In this document: one piece after another, positions 1 through 9,132 of the stretch
Layout of the letters: each line of letters opens with the position of its first letter
Position numbering within the stretch: the first letter of the stretch is position 1
Source of the DNA: a virus
Virus record (IMG/VR): IMGVR_UViG_3300048587_001155
Location: 1-64,000 of that record
DNA: 64,000 nt
Direction: 5' to 3' (one strand)
Program-made: the position numbers and the translations under genes
Notes under the pieces: model-generated
The model's input: the letters and a program-made list of their open reading frames with translations, nothing else
Told to the model about the DNA's origin: nothing
The model's database searches: none

Positions 1-255
1 GTGGCTCATTTAAAACTTGGCCCGGACGATATTCTCGATCGTTCTGGCCTGAAGGGTCTTGATCTCAAGGATTCGACGATCAGTCGTGAGATTCGAGAAG
101 GCCGCCTAAAATCCTACCGTCGCGCCGGGAAAGACTACTTCCTGGGTTCTGATCTTCTCGATTGGATCAAGGGCGGTAAGCGTCCTGATCCAGTCGCCAA
201 AGCGAAGTCATCCCGCATCGTCGATATGTACGGCGAGGGCGACGACGATGCCTAA
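1..255 (+). CDS. Small excisionase/AlpA-like DNA-binding protein (5' end may be cut)
   Basis: The product (84 residues as visible) has a helix-turn-helix-like stretch (STISREIREGRLKSY, about residues 26-40), then an aromatic/basic segment and SDLLDWIKG, the layout of short AlpA/excisionase-type winged-helix proteins. In integrated elements such proteins usually bind att or promoter DNA. The frame is already open at base 1 with GTG as the first codon and no upstream sequence, so the true start is undecided. The gene overlaps the capsid gene by 8 bases (248-255), so the two are probably co-transcribed. The family assignment rests only on this short motif; a general phage regulator is the alternative. 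Confidence 0.55.
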   Translation: MAHLKLGPDDILDRSGLKGLDLKDSTISREIREGRLKSYRRAGKDYFLGSDLLDWIKGGKRPDPVAKAKSSRIVDMYGEGDDDA

Positions 256-2203
256 GCTTCTCACCTTCAAGAGTAAGTGCCAAATCAAAGCATCGTCCGA
301 CGGGAAGCCGCCGCGGATCTCCATCGTCGCCTACAACGGTGGGTTGATAAAGGTGGGCGGATGGGGCCCGCTCGTAACTGATGTTGCCGGCCTTTCAATG
401 AACGCCTCAATCCCGATCCTCATCGATCACAATTCTTCTGTCGATGGGATCGCTGGCCAGGGCGTTGCGACAATCAAAGATGGACGGGTTTTCGTTTCTG
501 GAAACCTCGTTCCGGGCACAGACGGTGCGGACAAAATTACCAAGCTTTCGCGCGCCGGTCACCAATTCCAAGCAAGCATCGGTGTTGAGCCGAGTAGTTA
601 CCGATTCATCAAGGCAGGCGAATCGATCAACGTCAACAATCGCCAAATCAAAGCCGGCAAGGGTGGTTTTATCCTTGTCGAAAAGGGAACACTTCGCGAG
701 GTGAGCGTCGTCGCATTGGGTGCCGACGGTTCCACAAGCGTAACGATTGCCGCCAGGATGGCGAAGAAAAAGGGCAACAGCATGGAGTTTAACGCATTCC
801 TCGAATCGTGCGGTCTACAGGCTTCGGATCTTACCCCGGCGCTAATGACGCGATATCAGGAAATCCACAGTCAGATTGAGGCATCAGGCGACAACGACGT
901 CGACGACGACATTGACAACGAGCTTGTGCAGGCTCGCGAAAGTGCTCGAATCGCCGGAGTCACGAAGATTGCTGAGAAGCACCCGATCATTGCTGCTCGG
1001 GCGGTAGAGGAAGGATGGAATATGAAGCGAACAGAGCTCGAGGTTTTGCGCGCGAGCCGTCCGAAACCTCCAATCGTCCGAGGTTCGAACCATGACGCAG
1101 CCAACACGCCAGACATCCTTGCCGCTGGCTTCCTCATGAAAATGGGTCGTGAGTCGCTCGCCGAAAAGACATTCGGTGAAGCGGTCGCACAACGAGCGCG
1201 TGACCTTCGCGCGAATCACTGCCTTGACCTAGTGAAGGCATCTTTCGAGTTGAACGGCCGAAATGTGCCGCACAACGCGAACGAGATGGTTCACGCCTCT
1301 TTCGGTGCCTCAGGTATTGATTTGCCGGTGGCTCTGGGCAATGTTGCCAACAAGGTTTTGCTCGAAGCCTACAACCTCGCGCCGTCATTCTGGAGGCAAT
1401 TCTGTCGGGTCGGAAGCGTACCTAATTTCAAGCCGGCATCAATGATTGCCCCAAGCTTTCTGGGAAAGCCTGCCAATCTGGGTCACCATGGGGAGTTTGA
1501 GTCTGGACAAGTCAGTGAAGCAGTCGTCACAGGGAGTATTAACACCTACGGCATGGCTCTATCAGTCAGCCGGAGGAACATTATCGACGATGACCTATCG
1601 CTGTTCGATCAGACCGCTTCGGCCCTTGGAAAATCTGCGATGGGTGGGCTCTCTGATCTGGTTATCCAAACGTTGCTTTCGTCGAGTGGATTCTTTACCA
1701 CTGGCAACAAGAATTACATGAGCGGAGCTAGCACCGCACTAGACATTTCGCCTTTGTCCAGTGCTATTACGATGATGAGAAAGCAGCGTGACGCCGACGG
1801 CAGAGATTTAGATATTCAGCCGACGACGTTGCTTGTTACTCCGACATTTGAATTTACGGCACGATCCTGTTTATCTCAGACTCTGGTTGTGTCAGGTAAC
1901 ACAGATGTCACGAAGGGTGCTTCAAACCCGCTCGCAGGGTCTATCAAAAATGTCTCTGTCGAGAGCCGTCTTGAAAACCCGAACTTCACCGGCAACTCAT
2001 CCAATGCTTGGTACCTCTTTGGGCCGGCTGAAGCTGCCGCAATGCACGTATTGTTTCTGAATGGGCAGCAGAGCCCAACCGTCGAGTTCTTTGGGCTTGA
2101 GAGTAACCCCACGAAGCTTGCTCTGATGTGGCGTGTGTACTTCGACTATGGCGCTTGCATGGGTGACTTTCGTGCGGCCGTGAAGTCGAAGGGCGAAGCT
2201 TAA
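248..2203 (+). CDS. Prohead protease-major capsid protein fusion
   Basis: A 651-residue protein with two parts. Residues about 20-180 resemble a phage prohead protease of the U35/HK97 type: PILIDHNSS places a candidate catalytic His at 61 and FQASIGVEP a candidate Ser at 110, the His/Ser order known for that family. After a charged linker (about 190-330) the C-terminal 300 residues resemble a Mu/HK97-type major capsid protein (SRRNIIDDDLSLF, TTLLVTPTFEFTAR). Such fusions would self-process during head assembly. The start ATG overlaps the previous gene. The stretch downstream to 2332 has no gene. The capsid assignment is by overall pattern, not by alignment. Confidence 0.75.
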   Translation: MPKLLTFKSKCQIKASSDGKPPRISIVAYNGGLIKVGGWGPLVTDVAGLSMNASIPILIDHNSSVDGIAGQGVATIKDGRVFVSGNLVPGTDGADKITKLSRAGHQFQASIGVEPSSYRFIKAGESINVNNRQIKAGKGGFILVEKGTLREVSVVALGADGSTSVTIAARMAKKKGNSMEFNAFLESCGLQASDLTPALMTRYQEIHSQIEASGDNDVDDDIDNELVQARESARIAGVTKIAEKHPIIAARAVEEGWNMKRTELEVLRASRPKPPIVRGSNHDAANTPDILAAGFLMKMGRESLAEKTFGEAVAQRARDLRANHCLDLVKASFELNGRNVPHNANEMVHASFGASGIDLPVALGNVANKVLLEAYNLAPSFWRQFCRVGSVPNFKPASMIAPSFLGKPANLGHHGEFESGQVSEAVVTGSINTYGMALSVSRRNIIDDDLSLFDQTASALGKSAMGGLSDLVIQTLLSSSGFFTTGNKNYMSGASTALDISPLSSAITMMRKQRDADGRDLDIQPTTLLVTPTFEFTARSCLSQTLVVSGNTDVTKGASNPLAGSIKNVSVESRLENPNFTGNSSNAWYLFGPAEAAAMHVLFLNGQQSPTVEFFGLESNPTKLALMWRVYFDYGACMGDFRAAVKSKGEA

Positions 2204-2332
2204 GTCCTCTTTGGGCACGCCGGGAGGGGTCACCTTTCCCCGCACGATGGCCCGGCGTGCCCATGCTTCTCATTACCTGAAATTCAAAACCCAGTGAATG
2301 GACTCGCTACCGGTACGCGCAGAGGTTGTGCC

Positions 2333-2569
2333 ATGAATCAGCGATTGATCAACAGTCTCCTAGACGTGTTCTGTTTTCTTCATCCTATTTGGCGGAGTGA
2401 GGTTCACCTTTCCGCCGACGGTCGGTACTCAGCGATTTCACGATCGGCCTTGGTCGCCTTTCTTAACTGGAGTTGCGAAATCGGTGTCTCGCAAACCGAC
2501 GTCGCAGGCCAACACCTTCGGCACGTCCTTGACAACGTTGCTGAGGACGCGGTTATTCCGATCGCCTGA
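2333..2569 (+). CDS. Hypothetical protein, 78 aa
   Basis: I do not recognise this protein. ATG 2333 is preceded by AGAGG at suitable spacing, which favours it over an in-frame start at 2294. The product is a mixed alpha/beta small protein (LLDVFCFLHPIWRSEVHLS, then ADGRYSAISRSALVAFLNW). It lies between the capsid fusion and a second small gene on the same strand with short gaps, so it probably belongs to the same transcript. No signal peptide or metal-binding motif is visible. Confidence 0.5.
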   Translation: MNQRLINSLLDVFCFLHPIWRSEVHLSADGRYSAISRSALVAFLNWSCEIGVSQTDVAGQHLRHVLDNVAEDAVIPIA

Positions 2570-2590
2570 GAACCTCGAAAGGGAAACGCC

Positions 2591-2917
2591 ATGCTTGACA
2601 CAATTCGCGACGACAGCGGCAAGCAATGGGCCGCTGATCAAGGCTGGCACGTTCGCGCCCGGAACGTTTCAGGCGGTTTCGCATTCTGGCTGAAGCCAGC
2701 AAGAGCGAAGTACCCAGCCAGCATCAGCGCCTATTCAATCGCCGATCGCGCATCACTCAGAGTGACAGTCTTTGACCAGCTTGGCGTTTTCCTCGACGAA
2801 TGGGACCTTGATCAACTGTTCGGGGTCTATCTGCGGAACGGCGAATGGAAGGCAGGATGCCTCAAGGGGCTTTTGGATCGAGCCCTTTTGATCAGCGAAT
2901 CGGAGGGGAAAGGGTGA
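2591..2917 (+). CDS. Hypothetical protein upstream of primase, 108 aa
   Basis: Start ATG 2591 has a GGGAAA-type ribosome site just upstream. The product (for example GWHVRARNVSGGFAFWLKP) is a small, probably soluble protein of unknown function. Its stop codon overlaps the GTG start of the primase-helicase at 2914 (GTGA), indicating translational coupling. The position directly before the replication protein suggests a replication or regulatory accessory role, which is inference only. Confidence 0.6.
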   Translation: MLDTIRDDSGKQWAADQGWHVRARNVSGGFAFWLKPARAKYPASISAYSIADRASLRVTVFDQLGVFLDEWDLDQLFGVYLRNGEWKAGCLKGLLDRALLISESEGKG

Positions 2918-5157
2918 TTGCATCGGCGATAGATCCGGCCTACCAAATCGTCCTGGAGAGGCTGAGCAACCTAACTCAGACCGATCTTCAGCAATGGACG
3001 TGCAGGTGTCCCGCGCACGAAGACTCGAAAAACTCGCTCGCAGTCTCGATCGGTAATAACGGCGGCATGTTGTTTCATTGCCATGCAGGGTGCCAAACCC
3101 TGAGCATCGTCAACGCCCTTCGTGATGCCAATCTTCGACCAAGCGACATTTTGTTTCCGCTGAATCGTCAGAAAGCGAAAGCGGATTCAGGATCGACGAA
3201 ATTCAATGTCATCGCGACCTATGACTACACTGATGAGCAAGGAAAGTTGCTCTTTCAGGTTTGCAGACTGGATCCCAAGGATTTCCGGCAGCGTCGACCC
3301 GATGGCAATGGATGGGTTTGGAGTATCAAGGGTGTCCGACAAGTCCTTTACCGTCTCCCGTCGATCCTCGCGGCCGATCCCTCAACTCCGATTTTTCTTT
3401 GCGAGGGCGAAAAGGACGTCGACAACGTCACCGCGGTGGGCTTGCTCGCGACTACGAATGCGGGCGGCGCGGCGAAATGGCTACCTGAGTTCAACGAGCA
3501 CTTTCGGGACCGGCACGTTGTCATTCTCCCTGATAACGACGAAGCTGGTGAGAAGCGTACCAAAAAACTCGTCGCCTCGATCCAGCCCATCGCGGCATCA
3601 GTCAAAATCCTGAATCTTTCCGGGCCGTCCATTAAGGACGTCAGCGACTGGCTTGCTGCCGGCGGAACGAAAGAGCAACTCATCGCCCTCGTTGATCAAT
3701 GCGAAGTATGCGAAGCAACCCCACCCAAAGAATACAAACCGAATGAAGCCGACGACGACCCTCACCGGCTCGCGCGATGCTTCGTTCAGAACTGTTATGA
3801 CCATGTGGACCATGCCCGACTTGTCCGCCATCGCGAAGAGTATCACGCATGGAGGGCAGCATCATTCTGCACTGTTGTTCGCGATGATCTGAGTTCCGAT
3901 CTCACAGAATCCATCAAGGACGAATTCGATCGACTGAACGTCTTGGAATTGCAACTTTCAGGCGATGGCGCGGAGAAACCAGAGGCCATGAGAGTTTCAA
4001 AACGACTGATCGGCGATACCCTGAATGCCCTGAACAGCATCATTGCCATTCCGAGCGATATTGAGCCACCCGCATGGCTTGGGGAGGGGCAGCCACCTTT
4101 CCCACTCGAGGAATGCATCTTCACTCAAAACGCGGTTGTACATCTTCCGAGCTACGTTATGGGCCTCAAGGATCATCGTTTCGCGCCGACGCCACTCGTC
4201 TTCAATACGTCGGCTCTCGGATGCGATTTTAACCCGGAAGCCTCACGGCCGGACAACTGGTTTTCTTTCCTCGATTCCATCTGGGGGGACGATGAGGAGT
4301 CAAAGCAGGCATTGCAAGAGTGGATGGGCTATTGCCTCACCAATGACACGAGGCACCAAAAGATCATGCTCGCTGTGGGCCCCAAGCGATCAGGAAAGGG
4401 AACCATCGCGAGGGTTATGACAGCCTTGCTTGGAAAGTCCAACGTTGCTGGGCCGACACTTTCAAGCCTTGCCACCAATTTTGGCCTGTCTCCTCTCATA
4501 GGCAAGCCGCTGGCGATTGTCAGTGACGCACGACTGTCTTCCCGGACCGATGCAGCGACAATCACCGAGCGTCTTCTTTCGATCTCAGGTGAGGACGCCA
4601 TCACTATTGATCGGAAATTCGCCACACCAGTCACCGTGCGGCTTCCTACCCGATTCATGATTCTCACGAACGAGATTCCGAGGCTTGGCGATGCCTCAGG
4701 CGCGCTCGCTTCCCGCTTCGTTATCCTCTCGATGACGAAATCTTGGCTGGGGGCAGAAGACAAGAGGCTTGAAAAGAAGTTGCTCGCTGAACTCTCAAGC
4801 ATCCTGCTTTGGGCAATCCAGGGGTGGGATAACCTCAACAGGCAAGAGCGATTTACCGAGCCGAAAAACTCTCAGCAGATTGTTGAGGAGATGGAAGATC
4901 TCGCAAGTCCAGTCGCAGCGTTCGTGCGGGATTGCTGCAACGTAGGACAAGGCCACAATGTCGCCACGACCGACCTCTACGACGCATGGAAGGACTACTG
5001 CGAGGAACACGGGAAATTGAAGGTGAGCGACGAACGTGTCTTTGGTCGCGACTTGAGAGCGACAACTCCAGAGATCAATAAGGAAAGAATCCGAATAGGT
5101 GGTCACCGCATGATCAGATATCTCGGCATCGGCCTGAGGAATGAGAATGAATACTGA
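2914..5157 (+). CDS. Phage/plasmid primase-helicase (zinc finger, TOPRIM, SF3 D5-like helicase)
   Basis: Three domains are visible. The N-terminus has a CHC2-like zinc finger (WTCRCPAHED then FHCHAGC). The middle has a TOPRIM core (FLCEGEKDVDNV and VILPDNDEAGEKR). The C-terminal half carries a D5/P4-type superfamily 3 helicase with Walker A (AVGPKRSGKGT) and the downstream RFMILTNEIPRL motif. It would prime and unwind DNA at the element's own origin. I choose GTG 2914 because GGAGGGG lies just upstream and the codon overlaps the previous stop as GTGA; an upstream in-frame ATG (2845) would overlap the previous gene by 73 bases. The iteron-like array follows directly. Confidence 0.9.
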   Translation: MIASAIDPAYQIVLERLSNLTQTDLQQWTCRCPAHEDSKNSLAVSIGNNGGMLFHCHAGCQTLSIVNALRDANLRPSDILFPLNRQKAKADSGSTKFNVIATYDYTDEQGKLLFQVCRLDPKDFRQRRPDGNGWVWSIKGVRQVLYRLPSILAADPSTPIFLCEGEKDVDNVTAVGLLATTNAGGAAKWLPEFNEHFRDRHVVILPDNDEAGEKRTKKLVASIQPIAASVKILNLSGPSIKDVSDWLAAGGTKEQLIALVDQCEVCEATPPKEYKPNEADDDPHRLARCFVQNCYDHVDHARLVRHREEYHAWRAASFCTVVRDDLSSDLTESIKDEFDRLNVLELQLSGDGAEKPEAMRVSKRLIGDTLNALNSIIAIPSDIEPPAWLGEGQPPFPLEECIFTQNAVVHLPSYVMGLKDHRFAPTPLVFNTSALGCDFNPEASRPDNWFSFLDSIWGDDEESKQALQEWMGYCLTNDTRHQKIMLAVGPKRSGKGTIARVMTALLGKSNVAGPTLSSLATNFGLSPLIGKPLAIVSDARLSSRTDAATITERLLSISGEDAITIDRKFATPVTVRLPTRFMILTNEIPRLGDASGALASRFVILSMTKSWLGAEDKRLEKKLLAELSSILLWAIQGWDNLNRQERFTEPKNSQQIVEEMEDLASPVAAFVRDCCNVGQGHNVATTDLYDAWKDYCEEHGKLKVSDERVFGRDLRATTPEINKERIRIGGHRMIRYLGIGLRNENEY

Positions 5158-5168
5158 CTTGGAAGTAT

Positions 5169-5511
5169 ATGTGACCAATGTGGACAATGTGACCACGACC
5201 GGGCCTGTCCATATAAGTGGGCATATCTGTCCATATCAGTGTCCACATCAAATCCATGATAAAAACCTAGGTGGTCATATTGGTCATATCAAAAACTCAT
5301 TTACGCGGGTGTAGAGAGAAGAGGAAGGAAACAGGTATGTACATGCCCAATAATCGCTCTCTATATAGCGCACAATGGGGTGTTGATATGACCAATATGG
5401 ACAGCCAGAAATCAAATGCCCTAAGTCTATGTTGCTGCACACTATATGACTATTCATTGCAAGAGGTTATATATGGACACTGATGTGACCAGATGTGGCC
5501 ATATGTGGACA
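5169..5511 (+). repeat. Iteron-like array, putative replication origin
   Basis: About fourteen 9-mers of the family ATRTGACCA/ATRTGGACA occupy this gap. Three abut head to tail (5169, 5178, 5187); five are inverted (5206, 5228, 5240 and a tandem TGGTCATAT pair at 5272/5281); six are direct again (5386, 5395, 5471, 5483, 5493, 5503). The surroundings are AT-rich with no convincing gene. Position immediately after a primase-helicase gene, plus repeat number and regularity, fit an origin bound by a replication protein. A transcriptional operator array is the alternative. Confidence 0.6.
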
Positions 5512-5607
5512 GAGGGCTTTCGGGTCCTTCCCCCGGGCTATATTCGTTTCCCGATTTCGCCCGGAAAACTCGAAAAACCACACTTAGTTTGTTTAAGGTC
5601 GCGGCCA

Positions 5608-5849
5608 TGATTCGTGATTCGACGGAAAGGGCCCTAGCTGACACGCCTAGGCCACCGAAGATTAGGCCGATACCAAAACGCCTCTTGTGCAAGCAATGCC
5701 ACAGAGGGCGAATGCGGACGTCTGCCGCAAAAGGGAAGCAAGTTCGGCTCGGGCCGTACGAACGCCGGGCACAGCTAACGTGTGACCAATGTGGCTTCAC
5801 GTTTTTTGGTTCAGAGGAATTCGTCGGTGTGGAAGATCCGACGAGCTAA
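5608..5849 (+). CDS. Small zinc-ribbon protein, 80 aa
   Basis: Two CxxC knuckles (LLCKQCHRG and LTCDQCGF) about 36 residues apart with basic residues between them indicate a zinc ribbon, the type used for nucleic-acid binding or protein contacts. The in-frame start at 5493 would read through the iteron array, so ATG 5608 is preferred, although its ribosome site (AAGG) is weak. It precedes the tape-measure gene by 13 bases. Function is unknown; a late regulator is possible. Confidence 0.6.
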
Positions 5850-5862
5850 GGAGAAATTTTCC

Positions 5863-7236
5863 ATGCCAAGTGCAGGGGATATTAAAGCGGGCAGCGCCTT
5901 TGTGGAACTCACCGCAAAAGACGCGTCACTTATGCAGGGCCTTGCGAGGGCTCAGGCTAGATTGAAAAACTTCGGGACCGCCGTCTCGATGATCGGAACC
6001 AAGATCACCGCGATTTCGGCGGCGGCATTTGCCCCGTTCGGCATCGCGGCGAAGATGTTCACTTCTACCGGGGATTCGCTGGACGACCTTTCGCAGAAAA
6101 CCTCGATTGGAGTCGGGTCTCTCTCGGCTTTGAAGTACGTCGCGGAACTCACGGGTAATTCGCTCGAAGATATGGCAAAGGGCCTGTTTAAGGCTCAAAA
6201 AGTGGTGTCGTCAGCATCCGGCGGGAACAAGGAAGCCGCAAAAACGCTGTCTGAACTGGGTCTCTCGGCGAAGCAATTGGAGAGTCTTTCGCCTGAGGAC
6301 TTGTTCACAACGCTGGTTGACTCCCTCTCGAAGATCGAAAATCCAACGAAGCGAGCCGCCGCATCGATGGAAGTATTCGGCAAGGGTGCCCAAAACATGG
6401 CGGAATTGATTTCCAAGGGCGGACCTGAAATCGCTCGACTGACCAATCAGGCCAAAGAGCTTGGGTTGATCATGTCGTCAGAGGATGCGGCGGCCGCGGC
6501 GGAATTCAAGGACGCGCTGTATGGTCTCACTCAGCAGGTAAGTTTTCTGATCGGCTCTGCTTTCGCTCCATGGCTGAAGGAGGTGACTACCGGCCTGATG
6601 CAATTAGCGTCTAACGTTTCAAATTTCATGAAACGGAACCGTGATCTTGTCACAGGCATCGTCAAAGTCATCGGCGTAGTGGCCGCTGTGGGCGCTGCAC
6701 TCGTCGTGGCAGGCACTTTGTTTACATCGATCGGCGCTGTGATCGGCGGCGTGATGGCGACAATAACGGCCGTGGGGGCGGCATTCGGAGTTGTGACGGC
6801 GGCCATTGGGGCGATCGTATCTCCCGTTGGAATTGCGGTCGCTGGGATTGTGGGCCTAGTCGGTTGGTTCACGACGTGCACGGATGCCGGAAAGTCGATG
6901 GTGTCAAGTCTGGTCGGAGCATTCACCGAGCTATCCAACGAGGCTGTCGCAAGCTTTGGGGCGATCACTGGTGCCATTCAGGCGGGCGATATTCAGTCCG
7001 CTTGGAAGGTGGTTACGACCTTCATCAACTTGGAGTGGACGAAACTCACATCATCACTTTTGACGACGTGGGCTACATGGAAAGGGTACTTCCTTGAAAT
7101 GTGGAATCAGGTGACTTCCGTTTTTGCACACACATGGGAGACCGCCATCAACGGTGTGGCGACATCATTCGTTGGTTTGTGGGGTGCTCTCCGGGTGGGA
7201 TGGACGGAGATCGTAGCATTCATGCAGAAGGGGTAG
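5863..7236 (+). CDS. Tail tape-measure protein, N-terminal part (ends at in-frame UAG)
   Basis: The protein starts at ATG 5863 after AAGGAG and shows tape-measure features: an alpha-helical, Ala-rich N-terminus with KTSIGVGSLSALKYVAELTG and GGPEIARLTNQAKELGL, typical of phage tail tape-measure domains, then a long Gly/Ala/Val hydrophobic segment (about residues 259-336). The reading frame stops at TAG 7234 but continues open in the same frame to 8118. The two parts together would give about 750 residues. In an integrated element a nonsense mutation is the simplest explanation; UAG readthrough is a less likely alternative. Confidence 0.8.
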   Translation: MPSAGDIKAGSAFVELTAKDASLMQGLARAQARLKNFGTAVSMIGTKITAISAAAFAPFGIAAKMFTSTGDSLDDLSQKTSIGVGSLSALKYVAELTGNSLEDMAKGLFKAQKVVSSASGGNKEAAKTLSELGLSAKQLESLSPEDLFTTLVDSLSKIENPTKRAAASMEVFGKGAQNMAELISKGGPEIARLTNQAKELGLIMSSEDAAAAAEFKDALYGLTQQVSFLIGSAFAPWLKEVTTGLMQLASNVSNFMKRNRDLVTGIVKVIGVVAAVGAALVVAGTLFTSIGAVIGGVMATITAVGAAFGVVTAAIGAIVSPVGIAVAGIVGLVGWFTTCTDAGKSMVSSLVGAFTELSNEAVASFGAITGAIQAGDIQSAWKVVTTFINLEWTKLTSSLLTTWATWKGYFLEMWNQVTSVFAHTWETAINGVATSFVGLWGALRVGWTEIVAFMQKG

Positions 7237-7254
7237 GTATTCATCAAAGCTGGC

Positions 7255-8118
7255 GTGACGAATATCGCCAATTCTTTCGCCAAGATATTCCTCAATGCCC
7301 TGGATTACTTCACGACATTTCTTCAGAAGGCGATTAAGGGACTCGAAGTACTTGGCATCGTGTCGAATGGAACTTCGGCATCGATCCGAAAGATGTTCGA
7401 CGATGCCCATAAACGCATTGATGATCGCGCAACTAGTCCGGAGAAAAGAGAGCGAGAGCTCGCTGATATCGAGATGGACCGTGCGAGGAAGAGGGCTGCA
7501 ATCGCCAAAACCTACAACGGCGTGATGGAAGGACTCGAGCAGCAGCACCAAAATCGCGTACTCGAAATCGACAAAGCTCAGGCCGCCGAAGAGGAGCGAA
7601 TCAAGTCGTCGACGAATAGCATCATTGCCGCCCAAGCCGCCAAGGTCGATGAGGCACGGCGAGCATGGGAAGGGGCGATAGACAAAGCGATCGAAGCAAA
7701 GCAAGTGATTGAGCATTTAGATTTACCGCTCCTTTCCCCTAATGTGTCGTCGACCCAGTCCGTTGAGCCCAACAAGAGGCAGCAACGCCAACTCGCCATG
7801 CTCAACAATGACTCATTGAGCGAAGGAAAGCGGGCGAGGATCGAGAGGAATTTGGGTCAACAGGGAATCAATGTTGCGGCGTACCGCGCCGCACAGAACG
7901 GGACCGACGGTGTCAGCGAAGCAATGAAGAATGTGACCTCGCGAGGCACGTTCAACCCGATGGCATTGCAAGCGTTGCAAGTTGGCGGCATGAGCGACGT
8001 TGCACAAAAGCAACTCGATGAGGCAAAGAAGACTCGGGAGGAGCAGAAGAAGCAAACCCAGTCGCTGAAGTCGATCGAGAATAACGTCAAGAGAAAGGGC
8101 TACATGACGTTCGCTTAG
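7255..8118 (+). CDS. Tail tape-measure protein, C-terminal part (same frame, after UAG)
   Basis: This frame is the direct in-frame continuation of the tape-measure gene, separated only by the TAG at 7234. The product is highly charged coiled coil (RERELADIEMDRARKR, KTREEQKKQTQSLKS), as expected for the C-terminal part of a tape measure. The GTG at 7255 has no good ribosome site, so the segment may not be translated on its own. I list it separately because a reading of the DNA alone cannot show whether it is a dead fragment, a re-initiated protein or a readthrough tail. Confidence 0.6.
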   Translation: MTNIANSFAKIFLNALDYFTTFLQKAIKGLEVLGIVSNGTSASIRKMFDDAHKRIDDRATSPEKRERELADIEMDRARKRAAIAKTYNGVMEGLEQQHQNRVLEIDKAQAAEEERIKSSTNSIIAAQAAKVDEARRAWEGAIDKAIEAKQVIEHLDLPLLSPNVSSTQSVEPNKRQQRQLAMLNNDSLSEGKRARIERNLGQQGINVAAYRAAQNGTDGVSEAMKNVTSRGTFNPMALQALQVGGMSDVAQKQLDEAKKTREEQKKQTQSLKSIENNVKRKGYMTFA

Positions 8119-8246
8119 GACTTGGCTGTCGGATTTTACTTGACCGATGATCGGCGAATGGCTAACGATGAAAGGCAGTTCGGGCCGGTGCGACTAACAC
8201 CGACCCGAACCTAACCAGAACACCGAACCCCGAGAAGGTCGGCATC

Positions 8247-8357
8247 ATGGCTGACGCCATTCATAGCGGCATTCTGCCCGTTCATCAATTCAAAGCCGTC
8301 CAACTTCTCGACATGGTTCAACGTGCGCTGGTTTTTCTCGCCATCGTCAGCGGTTGA
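8247..8357 (+). CDS. Possible small ORF, 36 aa
   Basis: ATG 8247 is preceded by GAGAAGG at good spacing and encodes 36 residues with a hydrophobic end (ALVFLAIVSG). The rest of 8119-8435 holds nothing else that I can support. The peptide is too short for a firm call; its position between the tail and regulatory genes would fit a small phage membrane peptide. Confidence 0.25.
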   Translation: MADAIHSGILPVHQFKAVQLLDMVQRALVFLAIVSG

Positions 8358-8435
8358 CGGGCGACAAAGGCAAGCGACCGACCCGCGAGCTACCACCTCT
8401 ACGGGCCGGTCTAACCACGAAGGAAGGACCCCCTC

Positions 8436-8882
8436 ATGGCTAGGAAGAAAGCTACCAAACCAACTTCATTCGGTGAAGTCTTCGACCTCGGATTGTTCAA
8501 AGAGATCGGCTTCCCGCTGGCATTTCCCATTATGCCACTCGGTGCATTTGTATGGGCCTCGGCTCCATGGGTGTTTGATCAATCGAGTGTCTATGGCATT
8601 CAAAATCGGAAAATCACGCGCACAGGCTCTGATAACGTGACGCACGAAGTTGCGACACTTGCAAATCACCTTGAACATTACTGTCTCTGTATCGAGCCAG
8701 ATCCCTGTGTGCCTTGGAATACGGAAAGTCTCAGGGGTGACTTCGTTGGAAGCCCACGGGCTATTGAACTGTTTAGGGGCTATCAGCGTCAACTCGCTTG
8801 TCTTGATGAGACGATGACCGAGGTGAGACTCCGCGCCACAAAGTCAATTGGGGCGGAAGGCAAACTTATCCTTTTCACCTGA
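8436..8882 (+). CDS. Hypothetical protein, 148 aa
   Basis: ATG 8436 follows GAAGGAAGGA, a strong ribosome site. The product begins MARKKATKPTSFGEV and has a hydrophobic, proline-containing stretch at about residues 25-48 (FPLAFPIMPLGAFVWASAPW) that might touch a membrane, then a soluble half with several Cys (HYCLCIEPDPCVPW). I do not recognise the family. It sits between the tape-measure gene and a CsrA-like gene in the same direction. Confidence 0.55.
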   Translation: MARKKATKPTSFGEVFDLGLFKEIGFPLAFPIMPLGAFVWASAPWVFDQSSVYGIQNRKITRTGSDNVTHEVATLANHLEHYCLCIEPDPCVPWNTESLRGDFVGSPRAIELFRGYQRQLACLDETMTEVRLRATKSIGAEGKLILFT

Positions 8883-8928
8883 TCAGCATGACTTGATTCA
8901 TCACCACAACCATGAAGGAACACGCATC

Positions 8929-9132
8929 ATGTTGATCATCAAACGAAAGTCAGGCGAATCTCTTTTCCTCATGCTCGGGGACGGTCGCGAGATCGTGATA
9001 CATCTTCAGATTCCGCGCGATCGGTCGCTAGCAAAGCTGGCAATCGAGGCGCCTCCAAGCGTCAGAGTGTGGAGAGATGAAGCCCTCGATGATATCCGGG
9101 CACGTAGTCAAAGAGACGAAGCACTGGCCTAA
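8929..9132 (+). CDS. CsrA-like carbon storage/translation regulator homologue
   Basis: The N-terminus MLIIKRKSGESLFL and the later LAIEAPPSVRVWRDE match the beta1 and beta4/beta5 strands of CsrA/RsmA proteins (typically MLVLTRKxGES and LGIxAPxxVxVxRxE). CsrA dimers bind GGA-containing mRNA leaders and alter translation. At 67 residues the length fits the family. The start ATG follows GAAGGA. Inside an integrated element between tail and integrase genes, it could regulate element or host transcripts. The centre (HLQIPRDRSLAK) departs from the usual consensus, so RNA-binding specificity may differ. Confidence 0.75.
   Translation: MLIIKRKSGESLFLMLGDGREIVIHLQIPRDRSLAKLAIEAPPSVRVWRDEALDDIRARSQRDEALA

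Noticed and set aside
4329-4838. 169-codon minus-strand frame inside the primase-helicase gene
   Set aside because: It is the antisense of a conserved helicase domain; the plus strand explains the DNA fully.
5271-5483. Open frame of 70 codons in the iteron region
   Set aside because: It lies wholly within the repeat array, has no ribosome site and no protein-like pattern.
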